Position numbers and translations under genes: made by a program
Assembly (NCBI GenBank): GCA_963677415.2
Contig: CAXXFJ010000044.1
Coordinates: 62,001 to 126,000 of the forward strand
Origin: JAQUTK01 sp963677415
Lineage (GTDB): Bacteria; Bacteroidota; Bacteroidia; Bacteroidales; JAQUTK01
Length of the DNA: 64,000 nucleotides
Reading direction: 5' to 3'
Part shown: positions 43,289-52,096 of the stretch, in pieces
Layout: each line of letters opens with the position of its first letter
Numbering within the stretch: position 1 is the first letter of the stretch
Notes under the pieces: generated by a model
Databases searched by the model: none
The model's input: the letters and a program-made list of their open reading frames with translations, nothing else
What the model was told of the DNA's origin: nothing

Positions 43289-44686
43289 GTGAAAAAAATT
43301 ACATCAATCATCCCCGCACTGACTATCGCATTGCTTTTCTTTAGCTCTGTGTCATTTGCACAGGAACAGACGATTACTATGGTCACGACCAAAGCCGTCG
43401 GTGACTCCATCACAATCGCTGTGAACAATGGCGTTTCCGTTGCTGTGAACTGGGGCGATGGCACCCCCGTATCTTATTCCTCAACAGGAGAGTTTGTCAC
43501 CGGAGAGGTCAAGGGCGATACCCTTACCATCACAGGAACAGGTATCACCCTGTTGAATTGTGCCAACAATGGTCTTTCTGCACTGGATGTGTCCAAAGCC
43601 ACCCTGTTGCAGTCACTCATCTGTCATCAGAACGAACTCACCGAACTGAACATCAATTCCAACAGGCAGCTGGTGAAACTCCGTTGTTCGGAAAATCAGT
43701 TGACAAGCCTTATCACTACGTATAACTCGGCTCTGAAAGAGCTGATCTGCTACGACAATCAACTGACCTCACTGTCAATGATTAACCGTAACACATCCCT
43801 GACCACACTGATCTGCTCCTATAATCAACTGAGCAAACTGTCGACAACGTACAACCTGAAGCTCGAGACACTCTGGTGTCAGGATAATCAGATCGAATCG
43901 CTGGACCTGACCAAGAATACCAAACTGATCAGTCTGCTCTGCTACAACAACAACCTGACCTCACTCAAGACAGAGAAAACACAGTATCTGACAGATATCT
44001 TCTGCGGCAACAACAGTCTGACCTATCTGAATGTGAAGACAGATAGTCTGATGGAGACCCTCAGCTGTGAGCACAACCTGCTCGACAGTATCGCGCTTCC
44101 TCCGTATGCCCCAAAGTCATTCTACTGTGCCAACAACGCCCTGCGCTACTCCTCGTTGTATTATCAGACGAAAGTGGCGAACTACAGTTACAGTCCGCAG
44201 GACTCCTTCCTTATTGGCGACGGCGTCACCACAGATGATATCCTGGATCTTACAAAGGAAACATTGACTGCAGACGGATACAATGTGAGCCCCAAATATT
44301 ATGTAAGAAATGCCGGTGGAACAACATTGGTCAGAGGGGAAGATTATAACCTGATGGGTGCAAGCAGCAAGTTTCAGTTCCTGAAACCTCAGAGCAATAT
44401 CTATATTGAAATCAAGACAACTCGTTTTGACAGTCTTCCGGTCATTGTGAGCAAACCTTTCAGTGTGGCACCGGGTCCTCTTTCTACTCCTGCTGACATG
44501 ATTAGTTCCCTGAGCTGGTACGTTCAGAACGGGACTTTGGTCGTTGAGGTGACCGAACCGATGAAGGTAACAATCACGAACATTGTCGGACAGACGGTTC
44601 GCACTGAATCTTTGGAACCCGGTACTTATGAATACCAACTCAAACAAGGTGTATATATACTGAATGGAGAGAAAATTATTCTCTAA
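43289..44686 (+). CDS. Secreted leucine-rich-repeat protein with C-terminal sorting-like domain
   Basis: This protein of about 465 aa, read from GTG 43289, begins with lysines and a hydrophobic stretch (KKITSIIPALTIALLFF) and a cut site near SFAQ. It has about ten short LRRs of ~21 residues with the pattern L-x-x-L-x-C-x-x-N-x-L-x-x-L (~95-300), each carrying a Cys before the Asn. An Ig-like segment follows, then a C-terminal beta domain (KVTITNIVGQTVRTESLEPG) typical of type IX sorting signals. It resembles internalin-type LRR proteins of gut Bacteroidales. It probably shares a transcript with the M60 gene 43 nt downstream. Confidence 0.85.
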   Translation: MKKITSIIPALTIALLFFSSVSFAQEQTITMVTTKAVGDSITIAVNNGVSVAVNWGDGTPVSYSSTGEFVTGEVKGDTLTITGTGITLLNCANNGLSALDVSKATLLQSLICHQNELTELNINSNRQLVKLRCSENQLTSLITTYNSALKELICYDNQLTSLSMINRNTSLTTLICSYNQLSKLSTTYNLKLETLWCQDNQIESLDLTKNTKLISLLCYNNNLTSLKTEKTQYLTDIFCGNNSLTYLNVKTDSLMETLSCEHNLLDSIALPPYAPKSFYCANNALRYSSLYYQTKVANYSYSPQDSFLIGDGVTTDDILDLTKETLTADGYNVSPKYYVRNAGGTTLVRGEDYNLMGASSKFQFLKPQSNIYIEIKTTRFDSLPVIVSKPFSVAPGPLSTPADMISSLSWYVQNGTLVVEVTEPMKVTITNIVGQTVRTESLEPGTYEYQLKQGVYILNGEKIIL

Positions 44687-44729
44687 GAAGACTCAAAGAA
44701 GTCTCTAAGAAGACCCAAATAATACAATT

Positions 44730-47009
44730 ATGAAAAAAATAAACATTTCTGGAAGACTGAGCGTTTTCGGTCTGCTCATGGTTATGCTTGTTCCTGTGTT
44801 TGCACAGAAACAACTTCCGACGGTAAAGGCTTCCCATATCCTTACCTCTGCTAAGACACTGGCGCCAAACTATAAAGATACGGTCATCAGTATTGATGTG
44901 ATGAGCAATGTGGACTATACTGTTTCTGCATCTGAAAGTTGGATAAAGCAAGTCTCACCTCTTAATACGGACAAATCCAATACGCTCTATTTCCGTGTTT
45001 CATTGAATATGAACAGCACGGAGCGTAGTGCTGATATTGTATTGCAGGATGCAGCTAAGGCGGTTACTAAAACGATAACAGTAACCCAGAGCCGTGATAA
45101 CTCTGCGGAGTACGTCAAGAGCGATCAGAAAATCAAAGTGACCAGTGGATCTGCTTCTTCTTTTCAATCAGGAGGAGATATTTCCTTGTCGTATGATGGT
45201 AGCTATTCGACGATTTATCACTCCAACTGGACCAATACCGGAGCAGGATATTTCCCGATTACTCTGACGTACAACTTTACCAATGCGGAGCAGATTGACT
45301 ATTTCGTTTATTACCCTCGTCAGGATGGTGGTAGTAATGGTTTCTTCAAAGAAGTCGTGGTGCAGTATAAGTTAAAGGATGATGCTAACTATACCACGTA
45401 TGGTACTTTTAACTTTGGAGGTAGCAGCAGTGCAACCCGCATTAGCTTCACCGAGCCTCTGATTAATCCGGTTAGCATCCGCTTTGTCGTTAACTCAGGT
45501 ACAGGTGATGGAGTAGGTTTTGCCAGCTGTGCCGAAATGGAATTTTACAAAGAGACAGCAACAAATGATCCTTCCTATTCTATCTTTGCCGACAAATTGC
45601 TGACAACCTTGAAAGCCGGAGTGACACAGGAACAGGTAGATACGATTTCCAACTTGTTTGTAAGAGGTTTGGCAACAGACATTCTTTCCGGCAATTACTC
45701 GCTTGATTACCGTGTAGCTGACTATAAGGCATATAAGAATCCGTCTACACTTGGAGCTGAACTTCACATCGGAGACGGATACAGTAAATATGAGAATATA
45801 ACCGGTATTTTCCTTCCCATTGGCAAACATGTTATTGTAGTTGAAAATCTGGAACCTGGCAAGCAATTGAGCCTGAGGATTCCACGATTATCCAATCCTG
45901 CCAGTTGGGGCATGGAGCTCAAGACCTACGCTTTATTTAACGGTGTCAATGTGATCAACAATACGTCATGGGATGGATTGGGGTATATCTATTATTATTC
46001 AGAAGAACCTGAAAAGGAGAATGTCGTAAAAATTCACTTCCCCCGTGCTGCTGTAAATGGATATTTTGATATAACTAAAAATAACGATGCTGATTTTAAC
46101 CGGATGCTGGACAATGCGGTAGCTGCAATATTTGACTGTCGCGGAAGAAATATTCAGGTGATGTACCCCGTCTCTGCTTTCAAGCAATATGCGTATGGAA
46201 GAGGAGTGGAGCTGATCAGTAATTATGATTCGCTGGTGACTCGTCAGCATCGGATCATTGGTCTGGAAAAATACAATAAAGTGCCTGATAACCGTATCCT
46301 TGCCCGTGTAAATTACGCCTATTATATGTTTCGTGACGGAGATGGCGTGGCTTATAAAGATGATGCAATGTGGGTGGCAGACCCAGATGTAGTTACCAAC
46401 GGAGACCCTTGTTGGGGATTCAGTCATGAAGTAGGTCATGTGCATCAGTTACGCCCTTATTTCAACTGGACAGGTCTGGGTGAAGTCAGCAATAATGTGG
46501 CATCGATGTATTGCACGACCTCGTTTGGTAATGTAAGTCGTTTGAGCGGTACCTATGCGAGTGCCCGTGCCGCGATTATTGATGCCGGGATCTCTTATTT
46601 GGAGAGCGATGATGTCTTCAAGCGCCTGGTTCCTTTCTGGCAGCTACATCTTTTCTTTACCCTGAAAGGTGGCAAGCCTGACTTCTATCCTGATCTGTAT
46701 GAAGCATTGCGTAATGTAGAAACTGTTGATCCAAGCTGGAAGACCGGAACCTACAATATATCCGATTACCAGCTGAACTTTGTGAAACAGGCTTGTATTG
46801 TTAGCCAGACGGACCTGACAGATTTCTTTGAGAAATGGGGATTCCTCAAGGTAGGATCATTCTATGTCGGTGATTATTCCTCCTCAACCTATGTATTGAC
46901 GCAGGCTAGGGTAGATGCCTTTAAAGCAGAGATTACCGCAATGGGACTCCCTAAACCAATAGACAAGACAACTGGTCTGGAATATGATATCACTCAGATA
47001 GAAGATTAA
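44730..47009 (+). CDS. Secreted M60-like metallopeptidase with BACON and discoidin-like domains
   Basis: This 759-aa protein has a signal peptide to ~25 (ending PVFAQ), a BACON domain ~28-126 ending ITVTQSRDNSA, an F5/8-type C (discoidin-like) carbohydrate-binding domain ~127-275, and an M60/enhancin-like peptidase domain ~290-750. The zinc site is FSHEVGHVHQ with a downstream Glu in GLGEVSNN. M60-like peptidases of mucosal bacteria cleave mucins and other O-glycoproteins, so this is probably a surface mucinase or O-glycoprotease. A decayed fragment related to its C-terminal part is found at 52.1 kb. Confidence 0.92.
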   Translation: MKKINISGRLSVFGLLMVMLVPVFAQKQLPTVKASHILTSAKTLAPNYKDTVISIDVMSNVDYTVSASESWIKQVSPLNTDKSNTLYFRVSLNMNSTERSADIVLQDAAKAVTKTITVTQSRDNSAEYVKSDQKIKVTSGSASSFQSGGDISLSYDGSYSTIYHSNWTNTGAGYFPITLTYNFTNAEQIDYFVYYPRQDGGSNGFFKEVVVQYKLKDDANYTTYGTFNFGGSSSATRISFTEPLINPVSIRFVVNSGTGDGVGFASCAEMEFYKETATNDPSYSIFADKLLTTLKAGVTQEQVDTISNLFVRGLATDILSGNYSLDYRVADYKAYKNPSTLGAELHIGDGYSKYENITGIFLPIGKHVIVVENLEPGKQLSLRIPRLSNPASWGMELKTYALFNGVNVINNTSWDGLGYIYYYSEEPEKENVVKIHFPRAAVNGYFDITKNNDADFNRMLDNAVAAIFDCRGRNIQVMYPVSAFKQYAYGRGVELISNYDSLVTRQHRIIGLEKYNKVPDNRILARVNYAYYMFRDGDGVAYKDDAMWVADPDVVTNGDPCWGFSHEVGHVHQLRPYFNWTGLGEVSNNVASMYCTTSFGNVSRLSGTYASARAAIIDAGISYLESDDVFKRLVPFWQLHLFFTLKGGKPDFYPDLYEALRNVETVDPSWKTGTYNISDYQLNFVKQACIVSQTDLTDFFEKWGFLKVGSFYVGDYSSSTYVLTQARVDAFKAEITAMGLPKPIDKTTGLEYDITQIED

Positions 47010-47030
47010 AGTTCTTGCAATTTATATGCG

Positions 47031-47065
47031 AAGAGGGTGTGCTATTACCAATAACACACCCTCTT
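47031..47065. terminator. Bidirectional terminator between M60 gene and CA-like operon
   Basis: A 16-bp stem with one mismatch forms between AAGAGGGTGTGCTATT (47031-47046) and AATAACACACCCTCTT (47050-47065), with a 3-nt loop and a T-rich end. Confidence 0.8.
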
Positions 47066-47095
47066 TGTTTAGTTTATTCTTGTTCGATCTATTTT

Positions 47096-47638
47096 CTAAT
47101 CTTCTTTTACAAAATAAAGCATATTGTCTTCGACCAAGTATAACATTGGTGCAATTATAACCTTCGGATAAAGTAATCTTAGACGGCTTGTTTCGCTTAA
47201 AATAAAATCTGTTTCGTTACCTATTTCAAACATAGGTGCAAATTGCATAAAATGTTCCTCTGCTTTATCCCTTTTCCAACCAGCATTATCAACAAGACCA
47301 TTAATAAATTCTGTTTTCCGAGAATTCAAATTGACCATTCCACAATTGTTATGACCAATCAGCGCAATATAGCTAACCTGACCAACGGCAATGGCATATG
47401 AAACTTTGAACTCGCTATACCGCAAGTTAGCACCACCCGAACGAATAATATAAGCAAAATTGTCAGGCATGTGTAAATGTTTCCGGTTATCCATGCACAT
47501 ACCCACCAAAAGCTGAGCATTGTCAAAAGGATCAAACTGTCGGTTTAAATTGTGATATTCAAAAAGTAGTCCGATTGGCGTATGACGATAAATTGGAAGT
47601 ATATCATTTGTTGATTCAACGGATATAATGTTGGTCAT
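47096..47638 (-). CDS. Beta-carbonic-anhydrase-like protein
   Basis: This 180-aa cytosolic protein shows the beta-carbonic anhydrase zinc-site pattern: CMDNRK (Cys ligand plus the Asp-Arg dyad) near residue 48 and ALIGHNNCGMV (His and Cys ligands) near 95. The IIRSGGANLR stretch fits the conserved RNAGA-type loop. The ends diverge from housekeeping carbonic anhydrases and it is short. It could hydrate CO2 or act on a related small substrate. It is the last gene of a leftward unit after the DUF4914-like gene (69-nt gap), suggesting a dedicated role with those proteins. Confidence 0.82.
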   Translation of the reverse strand: MTNIISVESTNDILPIYRHTPIGLLFEYHNLNRQFDPFDNAQLLVGMCMDNRKHLHMPDNFAYIIRSGGANLRYSEFKVSYAIAVGQVSYIALIGHNNCGMVNLNSRKTEFINGLVDNAGWKRDKAEEHFMQFAPMFEIGNETDFILSETSRLRLLYPKVIIAPMLYLVEDNMLYFVKED

Positions 47639-47707
47639 TTGTTAGTTTTTTGTATTCATACATAAGCAAAACAGCTTATATTGCTGGCATATAAACTATT
47701 ACTTTAT

Positions 47708-49630
47708 TCATTGTTCTTTTGTAGTTAAAAATGAATATTGATAATTCATTGGGATAATTTCATTGTAATCTTCTACGGAAGCATTTGCCAAACATGCTTC
47801 AATTATTTTTCGTCCCAGTGGATTTAACTCGGGTGTTAAGAATTGCTCTAATTCTTTTTTGAAAAACTCAGTCAACATTTCAGCTCCAGCATCATATCCT
47901 TCTATTCCCACTTCGGGTTGGCGGTGTACCTGAAGAAATCTGGAAGGGATTTTTGCACCTTCAATTGTCAGATAATTCAATTCATATCCCAATAAAGGAC
48001 ATCTGGCTGGCTGATATTGGTCGGCTCTTAACTGTGCATTTCCTCTGCGAGCAAGATATTCACGCATAAGCAATTGAGGTTTAAAACCGACTTTCCAGAC
48101 ACCAATATATTGATTTGGTACCAATGTATATCTCATACGTGGAGTTTGCACAATTTGTTCCAACAGTAGATTTGCGTGTGTAACCATTTTGCCTGTTGCA
48201 AAAGGCCAGTATGAACCAACACCTTCCGAAGCCATTCCGTCACCGCCAATAATACTTGGATTTGCATGTCCACGTGGCGAGACTAATCTCCACAACCAAG
48301 CCAAGGCTGGTGGTAAGATATGAAAAAGTCCAAAAATACCATAGTTTGGATTCTCCATGGAGGATGGAGGAGTGCGCACTCCAAAACTTCTTACATCAAC
48401 AGTAACAGGTTTATTAATTACCGATGGTACAATATTTCGTGGAACAATAACCCTTGGGTTTGGACATCTTTTACCGGGTTCATCCTCTGTGTGATCCCAA
48501 ATCAATGCTGTGCAATTAGGTTCTGTTTTTATATTCAAAAACAACAACTGAGTTTTAGGCTTGATTGTCAATTTCTCAAGAGCAGGATCATCTCCATACT
48601 CACATATACTATCCACTCGGATAAACCAGGCATTTTCAGAATCCAAAACCGTAATTTTGCCATTGTCCTTCTGAATAGACTTTGCACATAGTGCCATATC
48701 ATCAGTTACTGGATTAAATGAGCAAAAAAGAGATAAATTAATCAAGCGTTTTTCACCGGATTTAATATTCTCACCAATCATAACCTGACCATTTGGCTCA
48801 CGTATAATGTGTTGCAACATTTCACTTTTACCGCCACCACTTGCACCTTCGTGCATAAAAGTAGTTAGATTGTCATACGGACTAACTACTTGTACTGTCG
48901 AACAATGAGCCGTTATCCAACCTTCTCTTTCGCCTTTTGTCAATAAAGCACCATATAAACCCTTCTTGGCACTAGGGCCGGGATAAAGGTTGTAGGAATA
49001 GATTTCGTGACGATTTTCGGTGCGGTTATGCACCACTACTTGTTTTCCATTGAAATGTGTATGGCGGAAAGTAGGAGCAACATAAATAACAGAATCAATG
49101 CTGAATTCATCGGTTAATTCTGCAACAGGAATAATTCGTTGCAACATAGCCAAACCCATTGCAAAAAATCCTGCATTTGCAGGTGCAATAGCAATTCCAC
49201 CTACACCAATTCCATTATTTCCGGCAAAATAGAAAAAAACGGCCAGTTCTTGTTTTACCAACCATTGAAAAGTCTCTGTTTTTAGTGAGTCAAATTCATA
49301 TCCAAATTTATCCTTGAATCGTGTTTTGTCGCTAGGCAAATTATCTGCAATTGCCATGGTATCCGGGTCGCGGCGGCGCATATAAGCATCCGTATAATTC
49401 GCAGATATTCCGTTGGTAACCTTGTGAATTATTGCCTCAGTATATTCCCCTTTTCCAGGGATATCATATTTGACTTCATAACATATTTTGTTTGCACCAC
49501 CCACTGCTGCTTCAGCCAATTGCTCTACCGAGTCGTAAATAGTATATCTTTTACAACTGTTTAATAATACATACACGTCATCTGGCAAAATTATTTTCTT
49601 CTTTCCCAGAAGTTTAAATAAATCTTTCAT
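47708..49630 (-). CDS. DUF4914-like P-loop protein, 640 aa
   Basis: This is a large cytosolic protein of uncharacterised type; I match it to DUF4914 from overall appearance. A P-loop-like motif, HEGASGGGKSEML, lies at about residue 265, similar to the Walker-A of PEP carboxykinases and HPr kinases. Downstream acidic stretches (SENAWFIRVDS) could bind metal. This suggests a phosphotransferase or kinase acting on a small molecule, but the substrate is unknown. It sits between an aminotransferase gene upstream and a carbonic-anhydrase-like gene downstream in the same direction. Confidence 0.75.
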   Translation of the reverse strand: MKDLFKLLGKKKIILPDDVYVLLNSCKRYTIYDSVEQLAEAAVGGANKICYEVKYDIPGKGEYTEAIIHKVTNGISANYTDAYMRRRDPDTMAIADNLPSDKTRFKDKFGYEFDSLKTETFQWLVKQELAVFFYFAGNNGIGVGGIAIAPANAGFFAMGLAMLQRIIPVAELTDEFSIDSVIYVAPTFRHTHFNGKQVVVHNRTENRHEIYSYNLYPGPSAKKGLYGALLTKGEREGWITAHCSTVQVVSPYDNLTTFMHEGASGGGKSEMLQHIIREPNGQVMIGENIKSGEKRLINLSLFCSFNPVTDDMALCAKSIQKDNGKITVLDSENAWFIRVDSICEYGDDPALEKLTIKPKTQLLFLNIKTEPNCTALIWDHTEDEPGKRCPNPRVIVPRNIVPSVINKPVTVDVRSFGVRTPPSSMENPNYGIFGLFHILPPALAWLWRLVSPRGHANPSIIGGDGMASEGVGSYWPFATGKMVTHANLLLEQIVQTPRMRYTLVPNQYIGVWKVGFKPQLLMREYLARRGNAQLRADQYQPARCPLLGYELNYLTIEGAKIPSRFLQVHRQPEVGIEGYDAGAEMLTEFFKKELEQFLTPELNPLGRKIIEACLANASVEDYNEIIPMNYQYSFLTTKEQ

Positions 49631-49701
49631 ATTGCTTGTTGTTTAAAAAATATCACAATACATAGTTACTTCTTCAATACTACATTCTTGACAGTATAGA
49701 A

Positions 49702-51003
49702 TTATCCTTTTTTTGCATCTAAGTCAACACACGCTTTGTATATGTTTTCTACTAATAGTGGTAATTGAGATTGAGGTACTGCTGAAAATGCCAAACGAAT
49801 AACATTTCCGAGCACAATAACACCGGTACTATACTTTTCGAGAAGATGCTTACGAATATCTTCTGCCAATAATTCTTTCTTTAGTTCAATACACATAAAA
49901 TACCCGGAATTGAAAGGAAGTGGAGCAAAATATGCTGTATATTCAGGTCTTGTAATTTCGGTGCGCAGTATCTGATACCGATTTTTAAGAATCTCAAATT
50001 TTTTCTTTTTCGACTCCTCGTAAGTTGGTGCTGAATACACTTTGTACAATAGCGATTGAGACAATTGGCTTATGTTTGAAATATTTCCACGCACTGCACC
50101 TGCCGTTTTGTTTTCGAGTGATTCATACAATTCGACTGTGCCACCTTTAATGGCATAACTGATAAAGCCAACACGAAATCCCCAAACGTAATCCTCTTTT
50201 GTTGGTCCATCAAGTTTTACCGCCAATACATTTTCTGAAAGATTAGCTAATTCAACAAAGATTGATTCGGTATAAACGCCTTCTTCATAAACCAATCCAA
50301 AGTAAGCATCATCAATTATGACAACAACTTTCTTGCCTTTATCTGCAACTTTCTTTATTTCAGCCACAATGGCTTTAATTTCTGAGAATAATGGTGTGTA
50401 TCCAGCCGGATTGTTCGGGAAGTTTAGAAGAGTAATGATTTTCTCTCCCTCAATCATGTTTAGCTTTTTGGAGAAATCAGCCACATTAAAACCTCCATTC
50501 TCAAAAAGCTCGAAGGTTGAAACTTTCGCACCATAACCGTTTTCAAATATCAAATTGTAGTTTTCCCAATAATGGTTAGAGAGCAATACTGTGTCACCTT
50601 CATCGGCAAACAGATAGCCCGCCATGCTAATGCCGTGCGTAAGCCCATTGGTAGCAATTGGGTTACTAATAATGGTCTCTTTCAATGATGGATTCTTGCG
50701 ATAGATAGATTCTTTCCAAAGGGTTCGAAATTCAGGTTTTCCAAAACTGGGTGCATATGGAAAGATATTTGCTGTTGGCATATTAACCAAAGCATCAAAC
50801 TCAGGAAGATGCATAGATGTACCATCGTCTTCAACAGCTTCACCAATAGTTGCATTTATCGTTTTCCCTTTAGCCTGAGCAGATTGAGCTAAAATACCAA
50901 GTTTCGGAAAAAATATATTTTTTCCTCGTTCAGAGAGCATTTCCATCACGTTCGAATTATACTTTTCGATAGTGTTGTTAAGTGTCAAAGCTTGATTGTC
51001 CAT
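49702..51003 (-). CDS. Class I/II PLP-dependent aminotransferase
   Basis: This 433-aa fold-type I enzyme contains the PLP-site elements LLNFPNNPAGYTP (Asn/Pro motif), VIIDDAYFGLVYEEG (Asp for the pyridine nitrogen and Tyr), and the Schiff-base Lys in LAVKLDGPTKEDYVWGFRVGF. The N-terminal region (FPKLGILAQSAQAKGKTINATIGEA) is unlike housekeeping aspartate aminotransferases. The substrate is unknown, plausibly an aromatic or branched amino acid or an amino sugar. It heads the leftward unit and carries the palindromic operator-like repeat immediately upstream of its predicted promoter. Confidence 0.88.
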   Translation of the reverse strand: MDNQALTLNNTIEKYNSNVMEMLSERGKNIFFPKLGILAQSAQAKGKTINATIGEAVEDDGTSMHLPEFDALVNMPTANIFPYAPSFGKPEFRTLWKESIYRKNPSLKETIISNPIATNGLTHGISMAGYLFADEGDTVLLSNHYWENYNLIFENGYGAKVSTFELFENGGFNVADFSKKLNMIEGEKIITLLNFPNNPAGYTPLFSEIKAIVAEIKKVADKGKKVVVIIDDAYFGLVYEEGVYTESIFVELANLSENVLAVKLDGPTKEDYVWGFRVGFISYAIKGGTVELYESLENKTAGAVRGNISNISQLSQSLLYKVYSAPTYEESKKKKFEILKNRYQILRTEITRPEYTAYFAPLPFNSGYFMCIELKKELLAEDIRKHLLEKYSTGVIVLGNVIRLAFSAVPQSQLPLLVENIYKACVDLDAKKG

Positions 51004-51087
51004 TGTTATTATGTATTAAGTGTGCTATCTCTATCTAAATAAATGCTGATTGTTTCATCAGCTTGTGATTTCTTTTCTATCGAACGA

Positions 51088-51095
51088 CAAAGATA
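51088..51095 (-). promoter_or_regulatory. -7 box TATCTTTG for the aminotransferase operon
   Basis: Exact minus-strand match, 84 nt upstream of the ATG at 51003. The palindrome at 51106-51140 lies just upstream of it and covers the expected -33 region. Confidence 0.65.
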
Positions 51096-51105
51096 CTGAA
51101 ATTCC

Positions 51106-51140
51106 ACTTAATTAATGAAGCGCAACTTCATTAATTAAGT
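51106..51140. promoter_or_regulatory. Perfect 15-bp inverted repeat, probable operator
   Basis: ACTTAATTAATGAAG (51106-51120) and its exact reverse complement (51126-51140) are separated by CGCAA. The element starts 10 nt upstream of the -7 box of the aminotransferase promoter and lies between that gene and the XRE-cupin gene. It is the likely binding site of the XRE-cupin regulator. The half-element AATTAAGT recurs at the -7 box of the regulator itself. Confidence 0.7.
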
Positions 51141-51235
51141 ATCTTTTTGGATGAAGATTTATGTATGAATACAAGATGTTAATAGTATATGCTTGAATGT
51201 TAGTTTTCTAAATGTTTTTTCTGTTTAGAAATCCC

Positions 51236-51778
51236 TTAACCAGATATAATCCAAACTAATTCACAAGTACTATCAAACTTATTAATAGCTGAGTAAGATG
51301 CCTTTGAATTAAAATAGATACTATCACCAACTTTTAGGTTATAGGTTATAGAATCTAAGTAAAATGAGATTTCACCGGAAACAACATAACAAAAAATCTG
51401 ACCGGAATTAGCTGTGAATAAATCTAACAAATCAGAACCCTGAATGAGTCGTACAAAATAAGTATCCATTTGTTTGTTTAGGTCATGGTGTGCAAGCAGG
51501 AATATTTCAGTTCCGGTAGCGTTTCTTTCCACGAATTTCATTTCGTTTCTTTGTACAACAGGATTTTTGCTTAGCGTTTCATTCTCACCAATCAACTCTC
51601 CAACTGTTGTGCTTAAATTTTCAGCAATAGATTTTAGGGTAATGATGGATGGAAAAGCTTTCGCTTTTTCAATTTGTGAAAGAGCGCTCGGACTAATGCC
51701 TACCTTTTTTGCCAAATCATTTAGTTGTAGGTTCAGTTGTTTTCTTTTTGTATTTATTCTTTCACCGATTCGCTTCAT
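51236..51778 (-). CDS. XRE-family regulator with cupin domain
   Basis: This 180-aa regulator has a Cro/C1-type helix-turn-helix at residues ~5-60 (RKQLNLQLNDLAKKVGISPSALSQIEKAKAFPS) and a C-terminal cupin domain (~105-178: GQIFCYVVSGEISFYLDSITYNLKVGDSIYF). The combination is common in regulators of amino-acid, polyamine or small-molecule metabolism, where the cupin senses the ligand. Cupin metal ligands are incomplete: no HxH is visible. It lies upstream of the aminotransferase unit, in the same direction, separated by the palindrome region. It most likely controls that unit and itself. Confidence 0.88.
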   Translation of the reverse strand: MKRIGERINTKRKQLNLQLNDLAKKVGISPSALSQIEKAKAFPSIITLKSIAENLSTTVGELIGENETLSKNPVVQRNEMKFVERNATGTEIFLLAHHDLNKQMDTYFVRLIQGSDLLDLFTANSGQIFCYVVSGEISFYLDSITYNLKVGDSIYFNSKASYSAINKFDSTCELVWIISG

Positions 51779-51788
51779 ACTAATAGTC

Positions 51789-51796
51789 CAAAATTA
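51789..51796 (-). promoter_or_regulatory. -7 box TAATTTTG for the XRE-cupin gene
   Basis: Minus-strand match very close to the ATG (11 nt), so the leader would be very short. It overlaps a half-site resembling the palindrome arm. Confidence 0.45.
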
Positions 51797-52096
51797 AGTT
51801 TCAATTATTGCTGCTTAGATAACACTTGTGATTTTACTTTGTTTCTCTCAAAACAATAGTTCGGTAAATAGTAATAAAGAATTGGTTAAGAAGTTTGTGT
51901 TCAATAACTTCCAGGTTATCCTATCAAAATAATACTTTGAAAGGATCTGGGATACTAAACCAATTTAGTGGCATCTGTAGTGATGTCGTAAAATGAGTTT
52001 GGTGCGAAATTAATCAAAAGTTTTAAATCATTCATCATTGAGACGCTGTTACTATATCTTTTTATTCCAAGAAGAAACAAATATCTTCAAATGTGC

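Noticed and set aside
44117..44647. Leftward frame of 176 codons opposite the LRR gene
   Set aside because: It lies wholly antisense to a gene with a signal peptide and clear repeats; its own product looks like a shadow translation.
51106..51140. Palindrome read as an intrinsic terminator
   Set aside because: It is followed by T residues only on the plus strand, where no gene ends, and its stem is AT-rich. Its position just upstream of the -7 box fits an operator better.
51236..51778. XRE protein as a phage repressor
   Set aside because: It carries a cupin sensor domain and there are no phage genes nearby; a metabolic regulator is more likely.
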